Shown here: positions 7,369 through 12,997 of the stretch, piece by piece
Numbering within the stretch: the stretch's first letter is position 1
Layout: every line of letters starts with the position of its first letter
IMG/VR virus record: IMGVR_UViG_3300001523_000043
Span: 1 to 21,142 of that record
Direction: 5' to 3' (one strand)
DNA: 21,142 bases
Origin: a virus
Program-made: the position numbers and the translations under genes
Notes under the pieces: model-generated
Told to the model about the DNA's origin: nothing
Database searches by the model: none
What the model saw: only the letters and a program-made list of their open reading frames with translations

Positions 7369-8076
7369 ATGAAGTTTAAAGTAACTAAGGCCCAATTCGA
7401 CGCTTTGTCTGATGACATGAAAGCGGAGTACAAGGCAGAGGGTGAGGAGTATATCCTTACAGTGGAAGGCGGGGAAGATACCGGTGCACTTAAACGTGCT
7501 AAGGAACATGAAAAGACCCGTCGTCAAGCAGCTGAGACCAAGCTGACTGAAACCCAGACCAAGCTGACTGAAACCCAAAGCGAATTGGAAACCCTGTCAG
7601 ACAGTGCCGGATCTGGGGATAAGGATGTGGCTAAGCTGGAGGCCAAGTGGACCAAGAAATTCTCAGATCGTGAGACTGAGCTGTCCGGTGAACGGGATGG
7701 GTTTAAGGGGGAGATCCAACGTCTCATGGTTGATAACGTGGCTATGGACATGGCTCGTAACCTGAGTGATTCTCCTGGTCTGCTTATCCCCCATATCAAA
7801 AGTCGCCTTACTGTTGAAATGGTAAATGGTAAAGCGGTGACTAAAGTTAAAGACGCTGATGGGGAACTGTCAGCACTAACTGTGGACGAGCTCACAAGTG
7901 AGTTCAAGTCCAACAATGACTTTGCCTCGGTAATACGTGGAGGCGAAGGCTCCGGTAGCGGTGCTAGCGGGGGCCAGGGTAAGGGAGGACAACAACCTTC
8001 CAAACCTGACTTTGCAAAGGCCTCAACTAAAGAGGTTGCTGATTACCTTACATCTCAAAAGGCTAAAGGGGCATAA
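7369..8076 (+). CDS. Scaffold protein
   Basis: A 235-residue, highly charged, mostly helical protein just before the major capsid gene, the classic place for a scaffold. Residues about 45-115 are a coiled coil containing two copies of the heptad KLTETQT, encoded by a perfect 21-base tandem repeat. A Gly/Ser-rich flexible linker (GGEGSGSGASGGQGKGGQQ) lies at about 189-207, and the C-terminus from about 208 (PSKPDFAKASTKEVADYL) probably contacts the capsid protein, as in other scaffolds. It should guide procapsid assembly and leave or be degraded before packaging. No protease motif is visible. The ATG at 7369 is preferred to a GTG at 7363 because the AGGAG site is eight bases before the ATG but only two before the GTG. 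Confidence 0.8.
   Translation: MKFKVTKAQFDALSDDMKAEYKAEGEEYILTVEGGEDTGALKRAKEHEKTRRQAAETKLTETQTKLTETQSELETLSDSAGSGDKDVAKLEAKWTKKFSDRETELSGERDGFKGEIQRLMVDNVAMDMARNLSDSPGLLIPHIKSRLTVEMVNGKAVTKVKDADGELSALTVDELTSEFKSNNDFASVIRGGEGSGSGASGGQGKGGQQPSKPDFAKASTKEVADYLTSQKAKGA
7536..7577 (+). repeat. Perfect 21-base tandem repeat, two copies
   Basis: Bases 7536-7556 and 7557-7577 are identical and encode two heptads (KLTETQT, KLTETQS-like) of the scaffold coiled coil. The 21-base period keeps both frame and heptad phase, so copy number could change without disrupting the protein. Confidence 0.9.
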
Positions 8077-8109
8077 GGCCCTCGGATCCTACAACTGGAG
8101 CTTTAAATT

Positions 8110-9069
8110 ATGGCACTTTCCGATTTGGAAGTATTCCAAGAATACGCACAAACCTCTATGACTGAGGTGCAAGACCAGGCTATTGATAAGTTCAATGGTT
8201 CTGTCCGTGGCGGTATCATCCTGACATCCGCTGCCCATGAAGGGGACTTCTCCTCAACTGCAATCTGGGCTAAGATCAGTGGTCTGGTACGTCGTCGTAA
8301 TGCTTATGGAACCGGCACTGTTACCCAAAAGATTCTGAGCCAATTGGTTCGGACTACCGTTAAGGTGGCTGCTGGTACTCCTCCGATTGAAATCAATCCG
8401 GGCATGATGAAGTGGATTCAAAAGTCTCCCCAGGAAGCCGGTGTAGTAATCGGCCGACAGATGGCTGAGGATTCCATGGCTGATATGCTCAACACTGGTA
8501 TCATGATCTATACGGCTGCCGTTGGTAACGTAACCGCTTTGAATCACGATGGCACTGCTGCCACAGCTAAGCTTGAATCGCTGATGACCGGAGCTTCCAA
8601 GTTCGGTGATCGGTCTCAGGACATTGTGGCCTGGCTGATGCATTCCAAGTCTGCCTTCGACATCTATGGTCAAGCTCTGGCTAACAGTCAACGACTGTTT
8701 AACTTCGGCAATGTCCAGGTAATGGATGATGGTTTTGGTCGACCACTGATCATGACCGATTCTCCCAACCTGCTGTTCGACAATGTCGGAACTGATAACT
8801 ACTACCAGATGGGTCTTTCAACTGGTGGTATTATCGTGGAGCAAGGCAACGAGTACACTGATAACATCGAAACCAGTAACGGCGATGAAAACATCCTTCG
8901 TACTTACCAGGCCGAGTGGGCTTATCAGATGGGCATGAAGGGCTTTACTTGGGATACAGCAAATGGCGGTAAGTCTCCGACTGATGCTGCTCTGGGTACT
9001 GCTGCCAACTGGGATCGGGTTTCTACTTCCGATAAAGACTTGGCCGGGGTATTGGTCACAACTCTCTAA
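8110..9069 (+). CDS. Major capsid protein
   Basis: A 319-residue protein after the scaffold and before the connector genes. The overall pattern fits a major capsid protein with an HK97-like fold of the type classed with capsid protein 13-like families: an early helical segment (LEVFQEYAQTSMTEVQDQ), a middle domain with VRRRNAYGTGTVTQ and INPGMMKWIQKSPQEAG, the long helix IGRQMAEDSMADMLNTG, and a late region with FGRPLIMTDSP and ENILRTYQAEWAYQMGMKGF. It lacks a long N-terminal delta domain, which agrees with a separate scaffold gene. Codon use is more regular and more CpG/C-ending than its neighbours, as expected of a highly expressed gene. GGAG lies nine bases before the ATG. A hairpin terminator follows. 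Confidence 0.9.
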   Translation: MALSDLEVFQEYAQTSMTEVQDQAIDKFNGSVRGGIILTSAAHEGDFSSTAIWAKISGLVRRRNAYGTGTVTQKILSQLVRTTVKVAAGTPPIEINPGMMKWIQKSPQEAGVVIGRQMAEDSMADMLNTGIMIYTAAVGNVTALNHDGTAATAKLESLMTGASKFGDRSQDIVAWLMHSKSAFDIYGQALANSQRLFNFGNVQVMDDGFGRPLIMTDSPNLLFDNVGTDNYYQMGLSTGGIIVEQGNEYTDNIETSNGDENILRTYQAEWAYQMGMKGFTWDTANGGKSPTDAALGTAANWDRVSTSDKDLAGVLVTTL

Positions 9070-9093
9070 TCCTGTGGATTAGTTAAAAATAGG

Positions 9094-9120
9094 TAAGGGG
9101 GGCTTAGGTCCCCCTTATTT
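9094..9120 (+). terminator. Hairpin terminator after the capsid gene
   Basis: Bases 9094-9101 (TAAGGGGG) pair perfectly with 9110-9117 (CCCCCTTA) around an eight-base loop, and are followed by TTT. The U-tract is short, so termination is probably partial and acts to set capsid protein expression above downstream genes. The ribosome site of the next gene begins directly after it. Confidence 0.6.
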
Positions 9121-9130
9121 GGAGATCAAT

Positions 9131-9580
9131 ATGATTAGCAAGAAAAAGGTTCTGTTCTTTACTCTTAAGCAGGTTACTGCTCAGGAGATTGAATTCGGTA
9201 AAGCTATCCGGGCTCAGTTCCGTGACTCAGTGGTAGCTGGTCGGAATGAAACGGAGGAATGTGATTATGTGGCGGGCCATATTCCAGACAATTATGCTGA
9301 GTTTCCTGAGTATCCAGCAGACGCCGCTGAGGCGCTCACAGGCTCCACTGATTTACAGGGCGTTGTATCCCCTGAGGGTAACAGTGAACAAGGTAACTCA
9401 GGTCCTGCTCAGGTCCTGCAAGAATCAGATCTTACGCTGGATGTCCTGGAAAAAATGGGTAAGGATGAATTATTGGACCTGGCAAGCCAATATGATGAAA
9501 TCGGGTTGACCCGGGTTCAAAAGAAATCGGCCCCTAAACTTCGGGTTGCAATTGCTGAGTATTTAGAAATTCTGGAATAG
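9131..9580 (+). CDS. Head-associated protein with C-terminal SAP/LEM-like helix pair
   Basis: A 149-residue protein between the capsid and connector genes. The N-terminal 60 residues (MISKKKVLFFTLKQVT through YVAGHIPDNYAEFP) are a compact region seen in capsid-neighbour proteins of related phages by pattern. A low-complexity, Ser/Gly/Glu-rich linker follows at about 60-100. The last 45 residues (LDVLEKMGKDELLDLASQYD and onward to AIAEYLEILE) look like a helix-extended-loop-helix or SAP-type module. It could be a capsid decoration or head-completion protein; no enzyme motif is seen. The start is the ATG seven bases after GGAG. A TTG twelve bases earlier would leave no ribosome site, so it was not used. 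Confidence 0.7.
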   Translation: MISKKKVLFFTLKQVTAQEIEFGKAIRAQFRDSVVAGRNETEECDYVAGHIPDNYAEFPEYPADAAEALTGSTDLQGVVSPEGNSEQGNSGPAQVLQESDLTLDVLEKMGKDELLDLASQYDEIGLTRVQKKSAPKLRVAIAEYLEILE

Positions 9581-9593
9581 CTGGGGACACCCT

Positions 9594-9625
9594 GTTATAA
9601 TCCCCCTTCAGGGGGGCATTATAAC
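9594..9625 (+). other. Long intergenic RNA hairpin with a 2-base bulge
   Basis: GTTATAAT (9594-9601) pairs with ATTATAAC (9618-9625), and CCCCC (9602-9606) pairs with GGGGG (9611-9615) around a TTCA loop, leaving two unpaired bases (9616-9617) on the 3' side. This gives 13 pairs. There is no U-tract, so it looks more like an mRNA stability or processing element than a terminator. Confidence 0.65.
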
Positions 9626-9634
9626 TAGGGTTCA

Positions 9635-9659
9635 GTACCTCCCGTCCTGGGGGGACTAC
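9635..9659 (+). other. Second intergenic RNA hairpin of the same design
   Basis: CCTCCC (9638-9643) pairs with GGGGGG (9649-9654, one wobble) around a five-base loop; outside it GTA (9635-9637) pairs with TAC (9657-9659), leaving AC (9655-9656) bulged on the 3' side. It repeats the architecture of the hairpin ten bases upstream. The rest of the 119-base gap up to 9699 holds only the ribosome site GAGGTG for the next gene. Confidence 0.5.
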
Positions 9660-9699
9660 CGTTACTACCCTGCTATCCACTTCTTCATGAGGTGTTGAT

Positions 9700-10188
9700 A
9701 TGGCCCTGGTAATAGAGGATGGCTCCGGAGTTACTGGGGCTAATTCATATAACAGTGTACAAGAAATAAAAGACTTCGCTGAGCTTCGCGGAGAACTCCT
9801 TCCAAGTACTGATTCAGAAATTGAAATGCTGGCAATCAACGCCATGGATTACATGGAGCAATATCGATACCAGTATCAGGGAAGTCCAGTAGATCCCCTC
9901 CAAGGCTTATCCTTTCCCAGAACTGGGGTCAGTGTGGATGACTATGCTTATCTGCCAACCCAAATCCCCGTCCTATTAAAGAAAGCCCACATACTGGCAT
10001 CCATTCAGGCTTACACTGCCGACCTTAATCCAAACCCCACTCCATCAGTTAAGAAAGAGAAGGTGGATGTAATCGAAGTGGAGTATATGGACACAGCTAT
10101 GTCATCCACTGGGTTCCCGAACATTGAATCATTGGTGTATCCACTGCTTCGTACAAGGGGCGGTTTGATTAACGTGGTGAGGGCATGA
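9700..10188 (+). CDS. Head-tail connector (adaptor), DnaT-like family
   Basis: A 162-residue protein starting MALVIEDGSGVTGANSYNS, the characteristic opening of phage adaptor proteins that databases label DnaT-like single-strand-binding. The body is helical, with DSEIEMLAINAMDYMEQ, LSFPRTGV and QIPVLLKKAHILASIQ, and ends in a C-terminal strand region. This gene class lies just after the capsid genes and is expected to form the first ring below the portal. The DnaT name is probably misleading; position and the adaptor pattern favour a structural role. GAGGTG precedes the ATG. The stop overlaps the next start (ATGA), so translation of the connector genes is coupled. Confidence 0.8.
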   Translation: MALVIEDGSGVTGANSYNSVQEIKDFAELRGELLPSTDSEIEMLAINAMDYMEQYRYQYQGSPVDPLQGLSFPRTGVSVDDYAYLPTQIPVLLKKAHILASIQAYTADLNPNPTPSVKKEKVDVIEVEYMDTAMSSTGFPNIESLVYPLLRTRGGLINVVRA

Positions 10189-10580
10189 ATAAGTATCTAA
10201 GGTTCCAGGGAACAGCGGCCAGGCTGATTAAAGAGAATGGGGGCAAATTCCCCATCCGTAAACAAGGGCCACAAGTGATTGACCCTGTGGCCGGTACTGT
10301 ATCCTCAACGGGTATTACCCAACAAGCCTACGCCGTTATTCTGTTGCCTTCCTCCCAGGTCCGGTCATTACCTGTCCAGGAATACTTGGGGGAGAATGGT
10401 ATCAGGGTCTTGTCTAAAATGAATAACGTTCTATTCTCAGCTGCTGGTTTGGACTTCAGGTTGGAACCGGGGCAAGAGATATATTACGAGGATGAGTGGT
10501 GGATCATAGAGTTTATTTCCCCCCTGCAACCTGATGGTAAAACGACTATTCTCTATAAAGGGTTTATTCGGAGGCCGTAA
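10185..10580 (+). CDS. Head closure (stopper) protein
   Basis: A 131-residue, beta-rich protein in the position of the head-closure or stopper protein that seals the connector after packaging. The N-terminus is basic (MNKYLRFQGTAARLIKENGGKFPIRKQG) and the middle contains strands such as AYAVILLPS and LEPGQEIYYEDEWWIIEFISP, a pattern typical of minor head-tail joining proteins. Its start overlaps the adaptor stop and its stop shares a base with the next ATG (TAATG). The call depends largely on gene order: capsid, adaptor, stopper, tail completion, tail terminator. Confidence 0.65.
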   Translation: MNKYLRFQGTAARLIKENGGKFPIRKQGPQVIDPVAGTVSSTGITQQAYAVILLPSSQVRSLPVQEYLGENGIRVLSKMNNVLFSAAGLDFRLEPGQEIYYEDEWWIIEFISPLQPDGKTTILYKGFIRRP

Positions 10581-10966
10581 TGTTCGCATTTGAAATAGCT
10601 CGGTTTAGAGCTGAGGCATTGGATAAAGCTGAAAGGAACAGACGACAAATACTGTTTGAAGTATTCCGGTCAATTGTTTTGGACACTCCAGTCCTGGAAG
10701 GAACACTTAGGGGGAACTGGCAGTTGGGTACATCCCCTAAACTGGGGGAGCTGGACATCCGTTCTCAATCAGCTGCATTGAGTGAAATAGACTCAGTCCT
10801 TAATGCCACACGCTTTGGTGATACGGTTTATATGACTAACAACCTTCCCTATGCTTACCCTATAGAATTCTATGGTTGGTCCAGTGTAAAGGCCCCCCAG
10901 GGGATGGTAAGGAAAAACGTTCTTCGGGTTAATCAGATAGCACAAGCTATAGCAAGGAGGGGGTAA
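10580..10966 (+). CDS. Tail completion protein, HK97 gp10-like
   Basis: A 128-residue protein with an N-terminal helix rich in charged residues (RFRAEALDKAERNRRQILFEVF) and the core pattern DTPVLEGTLRGNWQ followed by VYMTNNLPYAYPIEFYGWS and APQGMVR. The segment in which a new N-terminus is threaded through TP(V)xxGxLR and NNLPYAxxIE is the signature of the HK97 gp10/lambda gpZ-like group, which completes the tail's head-proximal end and lets it join the head. The gene is tightly packed between stopper and terminator genes with single-base or overlapping junctions. Confidence 0.8.
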   Translation: MFAFEIARFRAEALDKAERNRRQILFEVFRSIVLDTPVLEGTLRGNWQLGTSPKLGELDIRSQSAALSEIDSVLNATRFGDTVYMTNNLPYAYPIEFYGWSSVKAPQGMVRKNVLRVNQIAQAIARRG

Positions 10967-11364
10967 TGCAATCAGAGATTAAATCAGCCTTAGTTAGTTA
11001 TCTTCAGGGCTTGTCATTATCGATGCCCTTGAACTATCCAAATGTCCGACAAGACACATCAATCCCAGCGGGGGATGTGACTATCCATTTTAATGAACCC
11101 ACTGTAGTTACTCTCGGAATAAATGGTGAGGATAACCACGAGGGGTTCATGCAAATTCTTCTGAAGTACCCGGTGGGTGAAGGAGATGGGCCACTACTGG
11201 CCATGGCAGACACGATACGTCAGGCATTCCTTGCTGGTACGTCGTGTGCATTCGGTGATCAAACGGTCACTATCATCAACTGTGGTTTGGGGACTTTTGA
11301 CAATTGGGATTCCAAGTTTGTCTGCCCCATTACTATAACCTGGTACGCACGAACACGGAGATAG
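10966..11364 (+). CDS. Tail terminator protein (DUF4128/gpU-like)
   Basis: A 132-residue alpha/beta protein: an N-terminal helix (EIKSALVSYLQGLSL), the YPNVRQD stretch with the strand VTIHFNEPTVVTLG, a central MQILLKYPVGEGDGPLLAMADTIRQAF and a C-terminal strand pair ending ITITWYARTRR. This is the pattern of tail terminators that cap the tail tube once it has reached the length of the tape measure. Its position just before the tube gene agrees. The start shares a base with the stop of the previous gene, preceded by AAGGAGGG. Confidence 0.8.
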   Translation: MQSEIKSALVSYLQGLSLSMPLNYPNVRQDTSIPAGDVTIHFNEPTVVTLGINGEDNHEGFMQILLKYPVGEGDGPLLAMADTIRQAFLAGTSCAFGDQTVTIINCGLGTFDNWDSKFVCPITITWYARTRR

Positions 11365-11367
11365 ATT

Positions 11368-12294
11368 ATGGCATCCGGCGCTCTTCACGCGTTATACCTT
11401 ATTCCAGAAACGAGCTATGGGGTTACACCTAGTACTCCCGCCTGGAATAAGCACAGGATCACAGGGACTACCCTGGGCCTGAGTAAAAACATACTTCAAT
11501 CTGAGGAAGTCCGTGACGACCGACAGATTGGGGACACTCGACATGGCTCACGTAGTGTAACTGGGGAAATCCAGGGTGAGCTTTCATACGAAACATGGGA
11601 TGCACTACTCGAAGCTATATTCGGGGGCACATGGGAAGCTGATACGCCAGCTGTTGACACTGACCAGTTAAAGGCTGGGGTAACACGTCGAAGCTTCAGT
11701 GTATTACGTAACTTCACGGACTTAACTGGAAAGCCCTACTTCCTATATACGGGAGTGGAAGCAAACAGTCTAGCACTCACTGTGGCAGCTGATTCTAATG
11801 TGACATGTGTTGTGGGTCTGATTGGTAAAGACCAAACCCTGTCAGCCACTGAGCCCACTGACTCCACTTACAACGCTGCTACCACTACCAAGGTGATTGA
11901 TTCCTTTACGGGGGTTATCAAAGAGGGTGGTACAACAATCGGGGTAGTAACAGAAGTAACCCTGTCAGCGGCGAATGGTATTGAACCACGTTATGTGGTT
12001 GGAAGTAAGACTACTATCCGGCCGTCTATTAGCCGGTTCACGGTAACTGGTCAGGTTACTGCTTTCTTCGAAAGTGTTTCTCTGCTGGAGAAATTCATCG
12101 ATGAAACAGACAGTGATCTGGAATTCAACCTAACGGATGTGGTCGGTAATAACTACCGGTTCTTCCTTCCCCGCATCGTATACACTGGCGGTCAACCAGA
12201 TGTTACTGGTGAAGGCCCCATCACATTGGCTATGCCTTTTACGGCCAATTACGATGCCACTTCTGAAACCAACATCCTTATCGAACGGAGCTAA
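11368..12294 (+). CDS. Major tail tube protein
   Basis: A 308-residue protein starting MASGALHALYLIPETSYGVTPS, a typical opening of the Phage_tube_2 group. The N-terminal half has the blocks LSKNILQSEEVRDDRQIGDTRHG and GEIQGELSYETWDALLEA that form the tube ring in related proteins. The second half repeats tube-like strand patterns and ends NYDATSETNILIERS. Copies of this protein should stack as rings around the tape measure. It lies between the tail terminator and the tail assembly chaperone, the usual order in siphophages. The absence of a sheath gene indicates a non-contractile tail. Confidence 0.88.
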   Translation: MASGALHALYLIPETSYGVTPSTPAWNKHRITGTTLGLSKNILQSEEVRDDRQIGDTRHGSRSVTGEIQGELSYETWDALLEAIFGGTWEADTPAVDTDQLKAGVTRRSFSVLRNFTDLTGKPYFLYTGVEANSLALTVAADSNVTCVVGLIGKDQTLSATEPTDSTYNAATTTKVIDSFTGVIKEGGTTIGVVTEVTLSAANGIEPRYVVGSKTTIRPSISRFTVTGQVTAFFESVSLLEKFIDETDSDLEFNLTDVVGNNYRFFLPRIVYTGGQPDVTGEGPITLAMPFTANYDATSETNILIERS

Positions 12295-12296
12295 AA

Positions 12297-12689
12297 ATGA
12301 TTGAGCAGTTCTTTACTCGTGCTAAAGCCGAGATTGGTCGTGAATTACCATTGTTCTACCCCAGTGGGGAGGTCAGTGAATACAGTCTCTTTATACGGGG
12401 GATTGATTCTGATCACTTCAAGGCTGCCGAACGGACTTCGGTCAGACGGGCTGTTGATCTTCGGGAACAGAAGAACAATGGATCCCTGACAGATGAAGAA
12501 GCCCAGGAAGCGTACGAGGGGGAACGGCTCATTCTAGTTTCCTCACTGGTGATTAAGTGGACACTCCCCGAAGAGTGTACTCAGGAGAATGTGGTTAACC
12601 TATTCAGGGAAGCCCCCCAGATAGCCGATGAAGTAAATAAAGCGGCGGCTAACAGAAAGTCTTTTTTCAAGAAAGAGTCGGACTCCTAG
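12297..12689 (+). CDS. Tail assembly chaperone, short form
   Basis: A 130-residue, acidic, helical protein between the tube and tape-measure genes, the position of lambda gpG. It contains FTRAKAEIGRELPLFYPSG, an ERTSVRRAVDLREQ helix and a C-terminal helix (NVVNLFREAPQIADEVNKAAANRK). Such chaperones coat the tape measure and recruit tube protein, and are absent from the finished virion. The last codons cross a slippery TTTTTTC at residues 123-124, after which a -1 shift would replace the final six residues with a 109-residue extension. Without the shift, translation ends at the TAG at 12687-12689. Confidence 0.85.
   Translation: MIEQFFTRAKAEIGRELPLFYPSGEVSEYSLFIRGIDSDHFKAAERTSVRRAVDLREQKNNGSLTDEEAQEAYEGERLILVSSLVIKWTLPEECTQENVVNLFREAPQIADEVNKAAANRKSFFKKESDS
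12662..12668 (+). other. Slippery heptamer for -1 programmed frameshift
   Basis: T TTT TTC lies in the correct X XXY YYZ phase relative to the chaperone frame (codons TTT 12663-12665 and TTC 12666-12668). After slipping, reading continues in the -1 frame from 12668, which stays open to 12997. The 0-frame stop follows 19 bases later. Confidence 0.8.
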
Positions 12690-12997
12690 AGAATTATACC
12701 CGATGGGAATACCGGCTCCAAAAGGCACCAGCTGGATCTAAGCAAAGTCTTAGGTCCAGTCTAATGCAGGTATATAAGACAACTGGGGTTAAGCCTCAGT
12801 TGTTATTGGATAGGCCTGAGTTCCCTGATGAGCTTTTCTATATTTGGAAATGGCACTGCGGGATGGGGAACCCCCAACAGCTATCTAACATAGAATTAAA
12901 AGCTTGGGCCGATTTAATGAGAATTGAATTGGAGATATGGGAGGTTGAGGTTCTACGCTCTCTTGATAAAATATATTGGGGGATAGTTAATGAATAG
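12668..12997 (+). CDS. Frameshift extension of tail assembly chaperone (gpGT-like)
   Basis: The -1 frame is open from the slippery site to the TAA at 12995-12997 and would add 109 residues, giving a fusion of about 233 residues comparable to lambda gpGT. The extension starts QERVGLLENYTRWEYRLQKAP, continues through TGVKPQLLLDRPEFPD and YIWKWHCGMGNPQQLSNIELKAWADLMRIELEIW (key blocks only), and ends just after the tape-measure ATG at 12990. An ATG at 12764 could start a 77-residue protein, but its only upstream ribosome-site candidate lies inside a stable hairpin, so the frameshift route is favoured. The GT part is expected to bind the tube protein while the G part binds the tape measure. Confidence 0.8.
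   Translation, partial: QERVGLLENYTRWEYRLQKAPAGSKQSLRSSLMQVYKTTGVKPQLLLDRPEFPDELFYIWKWHCGMGNPQQLSNIELKAWADLMRIELEIWEVEVLRSLDKIYWGIVNE
12675..12718 (+). other. Stem downstream of the slippery site, probable frameshift stimulator
   Basis: GAGTCGG (12675-12681) pairs with CCGGCTC (12712-12718) with one U-G wobble, enclosing 30 bases that may form a small inner CCC/GGG hairpin. The stem begins six bases after the heptamer, the usual distance for a frameshift-stimulating structure. Confidence 0.5.
12732..12759 (+). other. Stable 11-bp hairpin inside the frameshift extension
   Basis: Bases 12732-12742 pair with 12749-12759 around the loop CAAAGT, with one U-G wobble. The hairpin lies within the extension reading frame, begins 64 bases after the heptamer, and ends four bases before the ATG at 12764. 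It could pause ribosomes or hide the AGGT element ahead of that ATG. Confidence 0.6.

Noticed and set aside
7524-8003. A 159-codon open frame on the - strand
   Set aside because: It lies entirely within the scaffold gene; the translated product is Ser/Pro-rich antisense of its coiled coil with no ribosome site or neighbours.
9596-9601. TATAAT in the intergenic region as a promoter -10 box
   Set aside because: It is one arm of a near-perfect inverted repeat, and the bases 16-18 upstream match TTGACA at three positions at best.
12764-12997. Independent 77-residue gene starting at the ATG 12764
   Set aside because: The -1 frame is open upstream to a well-phased slippery site, and the only ribosome-site candidate is buried in a hairpin. 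Treated as part of the frameshift product.
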